DNA of 60,060 bases. It comes from Spirochaetaceae bacterium. GTDB lineage: Bacteria > Spirochaetota > Spirochaetia > Treponematales > Rectinemataceae. Positions 42,059 to 51,444 of the stretch are shown piece after piece. The stretch spans positions 1 to 60,060 of the forward strand of contig JANXYQ010000002.1 of the NCBI GenBank assembly GCA_025355995.1, given 5' to 3'. The position numbers and the translations under genes were made by a program. Under the pieces are notes generated by a model that had not been told where the DNA came from, ran no database searches, and saw nothing but the letters and a program-made list of their open reading frames with translations. Numbering within the stretch: the first letter of the stretch is position 1; each line of letters begins with the position of its first letter.

Positions 42059-42862
42059 CTACCTGATCTTCCTCGATAGCGGCAGCAGCAGCGCGACGTA
42101 GCCGACCGCGGCGGCGAAAGCGCACAACGTGCCCCACCACGGGCCGACCGCGGGGTAGAGGATCGATACCGCGATCCCGTAGACGATGATATTGGACGAG
42201 GAGAGGATGAGGACCTTGCCCGTCGCCCTCGCGAAGTCCCTGCCCTGGGCCCGCGCGAGGATCGTCATCGTGGACAATAGGACGGCCGGGAACACAGAGA
42301 CTATGCCGGTCAAATAGGGCGGCGCGACCTGGGCCGCCGCTACGGCGAGCGCGACTATCGCGCCGGCGAAAAGCGCCCGCACGAGGACGGTGGCGGGCTT
42401 GAAGGGGACGGCTTTCCTCGGCCCCTTCAAGGGGGCTGCCCTCACCTTGAGGACGAGATCGGCAATCGCGAACGAGGCGGCGCAGACGAGGACGTAGACG
42501 ATTATGGACCAGGCGGGTGAGATCCGCGGAACCGCGACGGCCAGCGCGGCCGCCGCGAACCAGGAAACGAGCCCCGCGGCGAGGGCGAGGACGAGACCCC
42601 AGCGGAGCCCGACGACGACGGCCAGGAGGAAGAGCGTGTCTACGGCCATCCCCAGCGGCACCGATCCGGCGGCCTCGGCGGCGTAGTTGGATCCCCGGGT
42701 GAGCGCCATGAAGAGCAGCGAAACGAGGATGTTGGAGGGCAGATTGGCGATCAGCCCGCCCAAGCGGCTTCCGAGGCGCTCTCCGGCGAGGGTCGCGAGG
42801 CTGATCCAAAGCCCTGCGACCACGAAGGCCAAGGCGATGTGCAAGGTAGCGTCGAAGGTCAT
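42059..42862 (-). CDS. Polytopic membrane protein, function unknown
   Basis: A 267-residue protein with about eight hydrophobic helices and few loops (for example GERLGSRLGGLIANLPSNILVSLLFMAL near the start, and a mid-protein basic loop LKGPRKAVPFKP). The repeated Gly/Asn-rich helix pattern could be two similar halves. No family is recognised. The start is uncertain: in-frame ATGs at 42862, 42901 and 42916 all lack a good ribosome site. It is divergent from trpR and may share its operators. Confidence 0.7.
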   Translation of the reverse strand: MTFDATLHIALAFVVAGLWISLATLAGERLGSRLGGLIANLPSNILVSLLFMALTRGSNYAAEAAGSVPLGMAVDTLFLLAVVVGLRWGLVLALAAGLVSWFAAAALAVAVPRISPAWSIIVYVLVCAASFAIADLVLKVRAAPLKGPRKAVPFKPATVLVRALFAGAIVALAVAAAQVAPPYLTGIVSVFPAVLLSTMTILARAQGRDFARATGKVLILSSSNIIVYGIAVSILYPAVGPWWGTLCAFAAAVGYVALLLPLSRKIR

Positions 42863-42910
42863 GACGGATAATAGTTCAAATAGCGCTGTATGTATATTCA
42901 TGCATTGAAG

Positions 42911-42978
42911 TTTCATAATATGAAATGTTGTTTTACCTGATAAAAACTCTCGCAAAAAATCGCGAGTTCCATTATAAT
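42911..42978. promoter_or_regulatory. trpR promoter with two inverted repeats
   Basis: A perfect TATAAT lies at 42973-42978, just 7 bases before the trpR ATG. Upstream are two inverted repeats: TTTCAT-AAT-ATGAAA (42911-42925) and CTCGC...GCGAG (42949-42966), the second covering the expected -35 position. Either may be a TrpR operator; neither matches the E. coli trp operator closely. Confidence 0.5.
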
Positions 42979-42985
42979 TGTTTCT

Positions 42986-43342
42986 ATGGCTAACGACACA
43001 GAACTCATTTCCTCGAATATTTCCGAGATGGCCCACGCCCTCTCGAGCGCGGACCCCGTCCTCGTCGAAGAATTCCTCTACAGCCTCTTCACGGCGTCGG
43101 AGGCGGACGAGATAGCAAAGCGCTGGGCCTTGGTCAAGCAGATCGCCAACGGCCGGCCCCAGCGCGAGATCGCGAAAGACCTCGGGCTCTCGCTATGCAA
43201 GATCACGAGAGGCTCGCGCGAGCTCAAGAAGGAGTCTTCGGCCTTCAAGAGGATGCTCACCCTCGCCGGAGTCGAGATACCGGATACGATCATCAGGCGC
43301 CGGGCATCCCCGCGCGCCCGCGCGGAGAAGCTCGGCGCCTGA
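42986..43342 (+). CDS. trpR: Trp repressor family regulator
   Basis: A 118-residue DNA-binding protein of the TrpR family. The helix-turn-helix (QREIAKDLGLSLCKITRGSRELK, about 55-80) and the dimer core (LYSLFTASEADEIAKRWALVKQI) match. TrpR represses tryptophan synthesis or uptake genes when bound to tryptophan, but no trp gene is in the window, so the target lies elsewhere or is the divergent membrane protein. The -10 box is only 7 bases from the ATG and no ribosome site is seen, so the transcript may be leaderless. Confidence 0.88.
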   Translation: MANDTELISSNISEMAHALSSADPVLVEEFLYSLFTASEADEIAKRWALVKQIANGRPQREIAKDLGLSLCKITRGSRELKKESSAFKRMLTLAGVEIPDTIIRRRASPRARAEKLGA

Positions 43343-43346
43343 TTCC

Positions 43347-43853
43347 TCACTTGATCAGCGTCGCCTTGGTCAGCACGATGTCTGCGCTTGGCACGTCGGA
43401 GTGCGGCGGCCGCCTGCCCGTCGAAACCGCCGCCATCTTGTCGACGATATCCATGCCCTCGATCACTTTCGCGAAGGCGCAATAGCCGGCCCCGCTCGGA
43501 CCCCTCCCCGTATAATCGAGGCTCCTGTTGTCCGACAGGTTGATGTAGAACTGGCTCGTCGCGCTGTCGGGATCCGAGGTCCTCGCCATGGCCAGGGTGC
43601 CCCTGGAATTCGCCGGCGCCTTCGCCGCCTCGTTCGCGATCGGGTCGCGCGTGTCCTTCTGCTTGAGCCCCGGCAGCATCCCGCCGCCCTGGACCACGAA
43701 GTCCGGTATGACGCGATGGAAGATCGTCCCGTCGAAGAAGCCCGAATTCACGTATTCGATGAAATTTTTCGCGGTTATCGGGCACTCCGCCTCGAAAAGC
43801 TCGATCGTAATGCCGCCCATGCTCGTCTCGAATCGCACCTTAACGTTGGCCAT
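43347..43853 (-). CDS. Peptidyl-prolyl cis-trans isomerase, cyclophilin type
   Basis: The 168-residue enzyme speeds cis-trans isomerisation at proline bonds during protein folding. The cyclophilin pattern is complete: FFDGTIFHRVIPDFVVQGG (catalytic Arg/Phe), the GTLAMART segment, SQFYINL, and AFAKVIEGMDIVDKM. No signal peptide, so cytoplasmic. GGAGG precedes the start. It converges on trpR, 4 bases apart. Confidence 0.95.
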   Translation of the reverse strand: MANVKVRFETSMGGITIELFEAECPITAKNFIEYVNSGFFDGTIFHRVIPDFVVQGGGMLPGLKQKDTRDPIANEAAKAPANSRGTLAMARTSDPDSATSQFYINLSDNRSLDYTGRGPSGAGYCAFAKVIEGMDIVDKMAAVSTGRRPPHSDVPSADIVLTKATLIK

Positions 43854-43967
43854 GAATATCCTCCGAAGCGTTTATTCTCCCCTAAACCCCAGAAAAAGAT
43901 AAGCCGTGCCCGATCGGGCGTTTCCCATTCCGCGGATCGGCCTGGTTTTCCTGCGCCCGTATCCGTA

Positions 43968-43992
43968 CATTTAATATATGATATATCTAATG
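43968..43992. promoter_or_regulatory. AT-rich near-palindrome before the DipZ-like gene
   Basis: A 25-base imperfect dyad with outer arms CATT / AATG around an ATATATGATATAT core lies 13 bases before the start of the CcdA-thioredoxin gene, adjoining its AAGGAG ribosome site. It could hold both the -10 region and an operator. Confidence 0.45.
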
Positions 43993-44005
43993 TAAGGAGA
44001 GCGCC

Positions 44006-45760
44006 ATGGCGGTCCTTCTCGCTTTCGCCTTCCTCTCGGGCATCATCACGATCCTTTCCCCCTGCATATTGCCCGTGCTTCCGATCGTGCTCGCCGGGGG
44101 GAGCACGGGCGGGAAGGCCAGGCCCTTCGGCGTAATCGCCGGCTTCGTGCTCAGCTTCGGCTTCTTCACGCTCGCCCTCTCGGCGATCGTGCAGGCCCTC
44201 GGCGTGCCGGCCGACGCGATGCGCTACGTCGCCGTTGCCCTCATTGGCCTCTTCGGCGTCGTGATGCTCGTGCCCCGGCTGCGCGGGCTCTTCGACCAGG
44301 CGGTATCGCGCATCGCGTCCAGGGGCGGCGCCTCGGGCGGCGCGCGGCCCCGCCGAGGCGCGGGCTTCTGGGGGGGGGTCCCGGTCGGCCTGAGCCTGGG
44401 CCTCGTATGGACCCCCTGCGTCGGGCCCATCATGGCATCGGTGATCAGCCTGGCCCTCACCCAGAAGGTGGACGGCGGCTCGATCTTCGTCACGCTCGCC
44501 TACACGCTCGGGACGGCCATACCGATGCTCGCGGTGATGCTCGGGGGCCGGGCCCTCCTCGCCAAGGTGCCTGCCCTCTCGAGGAACGCCGGCGCCATCC
44601 AGAGGGCCTTCGGCGTGGTCATGGTCCTCATGTCGGTCGCCCTGGCCTTCCAGTGGGACAGGCAGATCCAGACCGCCATCCTGCGGGCCTTCCCGAATTA
44701 CGGCGCGGGCCTGACCGCCATCGAGAGCCTGGCGCCGGTGAAGACCGCGCTGCAGGCGAGGAGCGGCGGGGCGACGGCCGCGGCCTCGGGCGTCTTCGCC
44801 GGAGCCCCTGCCGACTCGCCCGAGTCGGCCTCGATAGGGGACTACGGCGCCGCTCCCCGTTTCGTATCGGCGGGCCCCTGGCTGAATGCCGGCGGTACGC
44901 CCCCCTCGCTCGAATCCCTCCGAGGCAAGGTGATCCTCGTGGATTTCTGGACCTACAGCTGCATCAATTGCGTCCGGACCCTGCCCTACCTCTCGGCCTG
45001 GTACTCCGCCTACAGGGACAAGGGATTCGAGATCGTCGGAGTGCACTCGCCCGAATTCGCCTTCGAGAAAGTCACGGCTAACGTGTCGCGCGCGATGCGC
45101 GATCTCGGAGTGACCTGGCCCGTCCTCCAGGACAACGACTACGCCCAATGGACGGCCTACGGCAACAAGTACTGGCCCGCCCACTACCTCATCGACGCGA
45201 AGGGCCGGGTGCGGTCCTGGCACTTCGGGGAGGGCTCCTACGCGGAGACAGAGGCGCAGATCAAGCAGCTCCTGGCGGAGGCGGGCGCCGCGGTGGGAAA
45301 GGATATCGTATCCGCCCCTCCGCCGGACCTCGCGGATCGGACCGAGGAGACCTACCTCGGCTACGAGCGGGGCAAGGGCTTCGCCTCGGCGGTAACGCCT
45401 GTGCCCGATAAGGCCGTCGACTATCGCCCGGCGCGCGTCCCCCTTCCCGGAGAGTGGAACCTCAAGGGCAGATGGACCATCTCCGGCCAATTCGTGTCCC
45501 CGGACTCCCCGGGGACACTCGCCCTGACCTTCAACGCGAAAGACGTCTACCTCGTGGCGGAGCCCGTAGGCGAGGGCGGCAGCATAGCCGTCCTCGTCGA
45601 CGGCGTACCGGCGGAGGATACGGCCGACCTGCGCGGCGGGACGCTCAGGCCTGACGCGAGCAGGCTCTACCATGTCGTGGGGCTCCGCGCCGGTGGAGCC
45701 CACCTGCTCACCCTGGAGGCCAAGGGAAAGGTCCGCCTCTTCTCCTTCACCTTCGGCTAG
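44006..45760 (+). CDS. DipZ-like CcdA-thioredoxin fusion protein
   Basis: The 584-residue membrane protein has an N-terminal CcdA/DsbD-like domain of six helices with two conserved cysteines (SPCILPVLP, near 20, and TPCVGPI), which carries electrons across the membrane. A TlpA-like thioredoxin domain (about 285-440) with active site FWTYSCINC is outside, followed by a C-terminal beta domain (about 460-584) typical of DipZ proteins. It should transfer reducing power from cytoplasmic thioredoxin to extracytoplasmic proteins such as c-type cytochromes. The two heme c proteins in this window are possible clients. AAGGAG lies 6 bases before the start. Confidence 0.92.
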   Translation: MAVLLAFAFLSGIITILSPCILPVLPIVLAGGSTGGKARPFGVIAGFVLSFGFFTLALSAIVQALGVPADAMRYVAVALIGLFGVVMLVPRLRGLFDQAVSRIASRGGASGGARPRRGAGFWGGVPVGLSLGLVWTPCVGPIMASVISLALTQKVDGGSIFVTLAYTLGTAIPMLAVMLGGRALLAKVPALSRNAGAIQRAFGVVMVLMSVALAFQWDRQIQTAILRAFPNYGAGLTAIESLAPVKTALQARSGGATAAASGVFAGAPADSPESASIGDYGAAPRFVSAGPWLNAGGTPPSLESLRGKVILVDFWTYSCINCVRTLPYLSAWYSAYRDKGFEIVGVHSPEFAFEKVTANVSRAMRDLGVTWPVLQDNDYAQWTAYGNKYWPAHYLIDAKGRVRSWHFGEGSYAETEAQIKQLLAEAGAAVGKDIVSAPPPDLADRTEETYLGYERGKGFASAVTPVPDKAVDYRPARVPLPGEWNLKGRWTISGQFVSPDSPGTLALTFNAKDVYLVAEPVGEGGSIAVLVDGVPAEDTADLRGGTLRPDASRLYHVVGLRAGGAHLLTLEAKGKVRLFSFTFG

Positions 45761-45828
45761 GTGTCTGTCGGACTTTGGATTCCGTTCCGGCGAAGGCGAG
45801 CCGCGAGTGGAAAACCGGCGATGATTGA

Positions 45829-45851
45829 GGGCCATACTTCCTGTATGGCCC
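45829..45851. other. Hairpin in the dipZ/ABC intergenic gap
   Basis: GGGCCATAC and GTATGGCCC form a perfect 9-bp stem around TTCCT. GATTG copies flank it on both sides (45823-45827 and 45852-45856). No T-run follows. The remaining 190-base gap holds nothing else I recognise. Confidence 0.6.
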
Positions 45852-45952
45852 GATTGAAAAGCCGATTTTACGCCGCGGATCGCCGAGGCCGGACGAAAAG
45901 CGCGAGGAGGCCGCCCTTGCCTCGGGAGTGCGGGGCGGCTATTCTCCTCCTC

Positions 45953-46909
45953 ATGAATCGGATCGAGGTCGAGGGCCTCAGCAAGGCATATCGCGGCGGC
46001 TCCGTCGCCCTGAGCGGCGTCTCCTTCTCCGTGGCGGAGCGGGAGGTCTTCGGCCTGCTCGGGCCCAACGGGGCCGGCAAGTCGACCGCGCTCAGGATCC
46101 TGGCGACTATACTCGAGCCGAGCGGAGGCTGCGCACGGGTCATGGGCGCGGACGTGGCCTCCGAAGGCGCCCGCGCCCGACGGGCCTTCGGCTTCGTGCC
46201 CCAGGACACCGCCGTAGACGCCTGTCTCTCGGGCTACGAGAACGTCTACCTTCACTCGAGGTTGCACGGCCTATCGCGGAAGGACGCAAAGGAGCGCACG
46301 ACGGAGATCCTCGCCTTCATGGGCCTCGAGAAGCGCTCGGGCGAGCGAGCGCTTTCTTATTCCGGCGGCATGCGCAAGCGGCTGGACATCTCCTGCGCCC
46401 TCATACATCGGCCCTCCGTCCTCCTCCTCGACGAGCCCACCCTCGGCCTCGATATCTGGTCCCGCCACGAGATATGGGAGGCGGTGGACCGGATGAAGGC
46501 GGTCACGGGCGTCTCGGTCCTCCTCAGCACCCACTACCTCGAGGAGGCCGACAGCCTCTGCGACCGAGTCGCCATCCTGCGCGAGGGCTGCATCGCGGTC
46601 GAGGGAAGGCCCGGGGAGCTCAAGGACGAGGCAGGCTGCGAGCTCGTCGCGCTCTCGATCTCAGGCGGCGCGGAGGCAATCGCGGCCGCTGTCGCGGCGA
46701 TGCGGGTCGCGCGCGGGATCCGAGAGCTCCGCGTCGCCGGCGGCGAGCTCGTCGCCGCCGTTGCCTCCGGCGAGACGGCGATACCCCTCCTCGTCGAGGC
46801 CGCGCGCGCAGCCGGCGCCCGCGTCGATCGCGTGCGCGTGGAGAGGCCGGGACTCGAGGGCGTGTTCATGAGGGCCACGGGCGGGAGCGAAAGGAAGGAA
46901 GGCCGATGA
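45953..46909 (+). CDS. ABC exporter ATP-binding protein (DrrA-like)
   Basis: A 318-residue ATPase with Walker A GPNGAGKST, signature YSGGMRKRL, Walker B VLLLDEPTLGLD and the switch His in LLSTHYLEEAD. The C-terminal ~90 residues form the extra domain seen in DrrA/NodI-type exporters. With the next gene's permease it should export a drug, lipid or polyketide-like compound; substrate unknown. I chose the ATG at 45953 because it fits the family start, though no clear ribosome site is present. Confidence 0.9.
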   Translation: MNRIEVEGLSKAYRGGSVALSGVSFSVAEREVFGLLGPNGAGKSTALRILATILEPSGGCARVMGADVASEGARARRAFGFVPQDTAVDACLSGYENVYLHSRLHGLSRKDAKERTTEILAFMGLEKRSGERALSYSGGMRKRLDISCALIHRPSVLLLDEPTLGLDIWSRHEIWEAVDRMKAVTGVSVLLSTHYLEEADSLCDRVAILREGCIAVEGRPGELKDEAGCELVALSISGGAEAIAAAVAAMRVARGIRELRVAGGELVAAVASGETAIPLLVEAARAAGARVDRVRVERPGLEGVFMRATGGSERKEGR

Positions 46910-47676
46910 TCGGCATATATTGCGTGCTCTGGAGGGAGATGCGCAAATTCTGGTACGACAAGGTCCGGGTCCTCGTCGTACTCCTGCAACCCGCCCTCTG
47001 GCTCGTTTTCATGGGCAACACGATGAACCGCGCGACGGCCAAGATTCCCCAAGTCGCGTATTTCCTCCAGGGAGCCAAGGATTACATGTCCTATATGGCG
47101 CCGGGTATCATCGTGCTCGGCAGCCTGTTCAGCGCCGTGTATTGCGGAGTCGGCCTCCTGCATGATCGAGAGTCCGGCTTCTTCGACAAGCTGCTCTCCT
47201 CTCCCGTCCCGCGCTGGGCCGTCCCCTTCGGCAAGATGCTCGCGGCGGCGGTGCAGAACCTCATCCAGACCCTTATCCTCGTGGCTACTTCGATACCCTT
47301 CGGCGTGCCCTTCGTTACCGGGATCAAGGGCCTATTGGTGATACTGCTGGTCGCGACCCTCATCAATCTCGGCGTTTCCGCGATTACCCTCGTCCTGGCG
47401 CTCAGCGTTCCCACCCTCGAATCCTACCTTGCCGTAATCTGCTGCCTCGCCCTGCCCCTGATCTTCGCGAGCACGATCATGTTCCCGACCGCCTTCATGC
47501 CCGATTGGCTCGCGACCGCCTCGGGCTGGAACCCCTTGAGCTACGCGGTCGCCCCGATACGCAGGCTTGTAAACGTGGGTTGGATATGGCATGAGCTTTA
47601 TAGTGGGATCTACGTTTCGACCGCTTTCGCGGCAATCGCCTTCGCGGTCGTCGGCTTGAGCTACAGGAAGCCCTAG
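46906..47676 (+). CDS. ABC-2 type permease
   Basis: A 256-residue membrane protein with six helices and the ABC-2 layout: a short cytoplasmic start (YCVLWREMRKFWYDKVRV), then DRESGFFDKLLSSPVPRWA in the cytoplasmic loop and the NPLSYAVAPIRRLV signature near the C-terminus. It overlaps the ATPase gene by ATGA and is its transport partner. Confidence 0.92.
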   Translation: MIGIYCVLWREMRKFWYDKVRVLVVLLQPALWLVFMGNTMNRATAKIPQVAYFLQGAKDYMSYMAPGIIVLGSLFSAVYCGVGLLHDRESGFFDKLLSSPVPRWAVPFGKMLAAAVQNLIQTLILVATSIPFGVPFVTGIKGLLVILLVATLINLGVSAITLVLALSVPTLESYLAVICCLALPLIFASTIMFPTAFMPDWLATASGWNPLSYAVAPIRRLVNVGWIWHELYSGIYVSTAFAAIAFAVVGLSYRKP

Positions 47677-47701
47677 GGCGAGCGAACGAAGGCGAGGATA
47701 T

Positions 47702-47730
47702 AAAAAAGCCGCGGCCCGAAGGACCGCGGC
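47702..47730 (-). terminator. Terminator of the lipoprotein gene
   Basis: GCCGCGG and CCGCGGC form a 7-bp stem (extended by two further pairs after a mismatch). On the minus strand it is followed by six T, so it ends the leftward lipoprotein transcript; it also lies just after the rightward permease gene. Confidence 0.82.
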
Positions 47731-47750
47731 ATTTCTCTAGAAATACAGAA

Positions 47751-48701
47751 TTATTTAGCCATTGCCGTCGTCATGTCGGCCTGGAGCTTGGCCATGTCGG
47801 TCCAGGTATTCGTATAGGCGGTCGCGCCCGAGTCGCTGTAGACCGTAATCGAAACGCTGATCGAAGGGGCGAAGGCCGAATAGTCCGGATCCTTGCCGCC
47901 GAAAGCAGTCGTGGGATCGGGGATCGTCGCGGCGTTCTTGACGTCGGCCTTGACCACGATTTTTCCGCCCTTGCCGGCGCTGTTGACGGAGATGGCCACC
48001 ACGGCACTCTCGCCGTAGTCGATTACGAGGTCGGCAGGCTGGACATTGCCGCTGACGGTTTTGGAACCGATGCTTTCCGTACCGCCCGCGTTGACCCGGA
48101 CCTTGAGGTCCTTGAGGGCCGAGGCGCCGGGAAGGTTCTGCGAATCGGCGACGAGCTTGAGCGTAGCCTGGCCCGACGCGGACTTGAAATTGGCCATGGT
48201 CGAGGTATTGAGGGCGGCGCCGTCAGAGGTGACCATCGAGGCCGAGAAATCGCAGGTGGCGGTCGTGAGCTTGAGGTACTGGCCGACGCTCTCGCCCGAG
48301 AGGGTGATGGACTCGCTCAGGCTCTTGCTCGTCGGGAAGTTCTTGATGTCGGTCTGGACCTTAGTCATCTGGTCGGAGAAATTGCTGCTGAGGCTCTTGG
48401 CGTTGAGGGATAAGAAGGTACCGACGGCCTTGCTCAGCGCCGCCTTCGCGGGGGAGACCGAGGCGACGGGGGCCGAGGTGAACTGGCTCATTATGTCCGC
48501 CATGACCGGGTCCGCGGAAAGGCCGGCCATAGCGGTAACAGCGGTCTTAAGGTCGGCAGCCGGGGTAGCGCCGCTTGACATCATAGCGGCCGGCGCTACG
48601 GCTGCTGCAGCCGCGACGTCAGAGGGCTTAGCCGGTGTGTTGTCGGCGCAGCTCGCGAGGATTAGGGCGGTCGCGAATAGGACGAAAAGCAAGCGTTTCA
48701 T
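47751..48701 (-). CDS. Lipoprotein of unknown function
   Basis: A 316-residue exported lipoprotein (lipobox LASC about residue 18) followed by an Ala/Thr/Ser-rich helix-forming region (about 20-150) and a beta-rich part with many Lys/Val/Ser strands (about 150-300). No family is recognised. The composition resembles surface-exposed lipoproteins of spirochaetes. It is single, with its own terminator and a 173-base AT-rich divergent promoter region. Confidence 0.72.
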   Translation of the reverse strand: MKRLLFVLFATALILASCADNTPAKPSDVAAAAAVAPAAMMSSGATPAADLKTAVTAMAGLSADPVMADIMSQFTSAPVASVSPAKAALSKAVGTFLSLNAKSLSSNFSDQMTKVQTDIKNFPTSKSLSESITLSGESVGQYLKLTTATCDFSASMVTSDGAALNTSTMANFKSASGQATLKLVADSQNLPGASALKDLKVRVNAGGTESIGSKTVSGNVQPADLVIDYGESAVVAISVNSAGKGGKIVVKADVKNAATIPDPTTAFGGKDPDYSAFAPSISVSITVYSDSGATAYTNTWTDMAKLQADMTTAMAK

Positions 48702-48874
48702 GATACCTCCGAGAAATATTTGGGAAAATAACGTAACAAAGCTTACATTATCGTGGTTTTCTGCGTATGTCCAGAATATCGGTCATTTTTTATATATAGA
48801 AGCTTTTTAGTAATATTTGAGCGCCGAACCCTGCACTTGCCTCGCAAACTCGGTCGCCGGTATCCTCAATCTCT

Positions 48875-49444
48875 ATGGAAATACCCCTCGTCCTCCGCGC
48901 GAAGGCCGGAGGGAAAATCATCTATGCGGTCTCCGGCCTATTCCGCGCCGCCATGGCCGCCATCCTCGCCGTCCTGGCCGCCGCCCTCCTCATGGACGGC
49001 GGGTCTCCAGGCGTCGGCGGGTACGTCGCATTGGGCCTGACCGCGCTCGCTGGACTCTACGAGGAGCGCTGGACCTTCGACCCGAGCGCAGGCACAATCG
49101 TCCATCGCGCGGGGCTCCTATTCCTGGCGCGCAGGACGGCGATCGCGTTAGGCGACGTCGCGCGATTCCGCGTCGAGGCCTTCGTTCGGGGAACCCTGCC
49201 GGGATCCGCCGACGAGGCCGCTCGGAACGCTGCCGCCCTCGAGGGAGGGAGGCCGGACGACGGCTCCATTAAGCGCTCCTCCCATAAAAGGCCCTACCTC
49301 TGCATCGTCTGCGAGACCGTCGACGGCTCGAGGTATTTCATCGACGCCCTGCCGGCGAGGAAGGCCGAAGCCCTGAAAAGAAAGGCCTCGGCGATAGCCG
49401 AGGCCTGCGGGAAGGAGCTGATCGAGGCTTATTCCGGGTCGTGA
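48875..49444 (+). CDS. Small membrane protein with cytoplasmic beta domain
   Basis: A 189-residue protein with two adjacent membrane helices (about 17-42 and 48-62) flanked by soluble segments rich in strands (WTFDPSAGTIVHRAGLLFLARRTAIALGDV; RPYLCIVCETVDGSRYFIDALPA). This is the layout of PH-like or YdbT-type membrane domains, but I cannot name the family. Its 3' end overlaps the end of the convergent oppF gene by 16 bases. Confidence 0.65.
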   Translation: MEIPLVLRAKAGGKIIYAVSGLFRAAMAAILAVLAAALLMDGGSPGVGGYVALGLTALAGLYEERWTFDPSAGTIVHRAGLLFLARRTAIALGDVARFRVEAFVRGTLPGSADEAARNAAALEGGRPDDGSIKRSSHKRPYLCIVCETVDGSRYFIDALPARKAEALKRKASAIAEACGKELIEAYSGS

Positions 49445-50436
49445 TAGAGGTAGCAGGCCACCTGGTGGTCCGGCTCGACTTCCTTCAAGCGGGGGACGCT
49501 CTTCGCGCACTTGTCCATGCGCTTGCTGCAGCGGTCGTAGAAATAGCAGCCCGTGCGCACCTTGTCGGGAGAGGGCACGTCGCCGGTGAGGATGATCCGC
49601 TTGCGGGTCCTCTCGATGGCCGGGTCCGGGATGGGGGCAGCCGAGAGCAGCGCCTGGGTGTAGGGATGCAGGGGCTTGCGGTAGAGGTCGGCGGATCCGG
49701 ATATCTCCGCGATGATGCCGAGGTACATGACCGCGACGCGCGTTGAGATGTATTGGATGACGGCGAGGTCGTGGGCGATGAAGAGGTAGGTCAGGCCGAA
49801 CTCGTCCTGCAGGTCCTTGAAGAGGTTGAGGATCTGCGCCTGGATGGACACGTCGAGGGCGGAGACCGGCTCGTCGCAGAGCATGAGCGCGGGCCGCAGG
49901 GCCAAGGCCCGGGCGATCCCGATGCGCTGCCGCTGGCCCCCCGAGAACTCGTGCGGGTAGCGGTTCTTGAAGAAGCGCGATAGGCCCACGCGCTCCATGA
50001 GCATCTCCACCCGCTCCTCGGTCTCCGTCTTGGTCATCGACAGGATGCCGCGCTTCTGGTAGATGCGCAGCGGCTCGGCGATGATGTCGCCCGAGGTCAT
50101 GCGCGGATTGAGCGAGGCGTAGGGATCCTGGAAGACCATCTGCATGTTCTTGCGCGCCGCGATGAGCGGCTGGGCCTTGAGCTTGGACAGGTCCTCTCCC
50201 TCGAGGATGACCTCGCCGGCGGTCGGTTTGTAGAGCTGCGCGATGGCGCGGGCGGTCGTGGACTTGCCACAGCCGGACTCCCCTACCAGGCCGAGGGTCT
50301 CGCCCCTGCGTATCTGGAAATCGACGCCGTCCACCGCGTAGATGAAGCGCTTCTGGCCACCGAGGAGGGACCGGCTGCCCGCGGGGAAATGCATCTTGAG
50401 CCCCTTCACGTCGAGAAGGACTTCTTTATCGCTCAT
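49429..50436 (-). CDS. oppF: Oligopeptide ABC transporter ATPase OppF
   Basis: A 335-residue ATPase that powers oligopeptide import. Walker [11 protein letters not shown]-loop, signature FSGGQRQRI and Walker [15 protein letters not shown] are complete, and the C-terminal oligopeptide-type cysteine region [14 protein letters not shown] (likely Fe-S) is present. It is the last gene of the leftward operon oppABCDF; its start overlaps the oppD stop as ATGA. Confidence 0.94.
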   Translation of the reverse strand: MSDKEVLLDVKGLKMHFPAGSRSLLGGQKRFIYAVDGVDFQIRRGETLGLVGESGCGKSTTARAIAQLYKPTAGEVILEGEDLSKLKAQPLIAARKNMQMVFQDPYASLNPRMTSGDIIAEPLRIYQKRGILSMTKTETEERVEMLMERVGLSRFFKNRYPHEFSGGQRQRIGIARALALRPALMLCDEPVSALDVSIQAQILNLFKDLQDEFGLTYLFIAHDLAVIQYISTRVAVMYLGIIAEISGSADLYRKPLHPYTQALLSAAPIPDPAIERTRKRIILTGDVPSPDKVRTGCYFYDRCSKRMDKCAKSVPRLKEVEPDHQVACYLYHDPE

Positions 50437-51422
50437 GGTAACTTTTCCTCCGAGTAGAGCCAGCAGGCGACCGACCGGCCGTCGTCGAATCGCGAGACGG
50501 CGGGGTACTTGCGCTTGCAGATATCCATCGCCTTGTCGCAGCGCGGATAGAAGGGGCAGCAGTCGGGAAGGTCGATGACGTTGGGCGGCTGGCCCCGGAT
50601 CGAGCTGAGCCTGTTGCCCGAGGCGACGTCGAGGCGGGGCACCGACTTGATGAGCCCCTGGGTGTAGGGGTGCTTGGGATCGGCGAAGACTGCGTCGGTG
50701 GCGCCGCGCTCCACCACCCGTCCGGCGTACATGACGCACAGGGTGTCGCACATGCCCGCGACGACGCCGAGCGAGTGGGTTATCAGGATGACCGCCGTGC
50801 CCAGCCGCGCGGTGAGGTCCTTCATAAGATCGAGTATCTGGGCCTGGATGGTCACGTCGAGCGCGCTCGTCGGCTCGTCCGCGATCAGGATCTCCGGGTT
50901 GCAGGAGAGGCTCATCGCGATCATGACGCGTTGGCGCATGCCGCCCGAGAACTGGTGGGGGTACTGGTCGATGCGCTTCTCGGGGGCGGGTATGCCGGCG
51001 AGCTTGAGCATCTCGATAGCCTTCGCCTTCGCCTCGTCCTTGCCGAGGCCCTGGTGCAGGATGATCGTCTCGGTCATCTGGGTGGAGATGCGGAGGAAGG
51101 GATTCAAGGAGGTCATCGGGTCTTGGAAGATCATCGAGATCTTGTTGCCCCGGATCTCCCGGATCTTGTTGGCCGGCATCGCGAGGAGGTCGGCGTCCAT
51201 GAAAAGCACCTCGCCCCCGACGATCTTGCCGGGCGGGCTAGGTATCATGTTGATGATGGAGAGGTTGGTGACCGACTTGCCGGACCCGGACTCCCCGACT
51301 ATGCCGAGGGTCTCTCCCTTGTGGAGGTCGAAGCTCACGCCGTCGACCGCCTTAACGGTGCCTTCGTCGGTCTTGAAATACGTACGCAGGTCCTTGACCC
51401 GCAGGATTACTTCTTCGGTCAT
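50433..51422 (-). CDS. oppD: Oligopeptide ABC transporter ATPase OppD
   Basis: A 329-residue ATPase pairing with OppF. Walker A GESGSGKS, signature FSGGMRQRV, Walker B ILIADEPTSALDVT, and the C-terminal CCPFYPRCDKAMDIC cysteine region are visible. AGGAGA precedes the start. It follows oppC by 22 bases. Confidence 0.94.
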   Translation of the reverse strand: MTEEVILRVKDLRTYFKTDEGTVKAVDGVSFDLHKGETLGIVGESGSGKSVTNLSIINMIPSPPGKIVGGEVLFMDADLLAMPANKIREIRGNKISMIFQDPMTSLNPFLRISTQMTETIILHQGLGKDEAKAKAIEMLKLAGIPAPEKRIDQYPHQFSGGMRQRVMIAMSLSCNPEILIADEPTSALDVTIQAQILDLMKDLTARLGTAVILITHSLGVVAGMCDTLCVMYAGRVVERGATDAVFADPKHPYTQGLIKSVPRLDVASGNRLSSIRGQPPNVIDLPDCCPFYPRCDKAMDICKRKYPAVSRFDDGRSVACWLYSEEKLP

Positions 51423-51444
51423 TGGTGGCTCTCCTGTGGACGCA

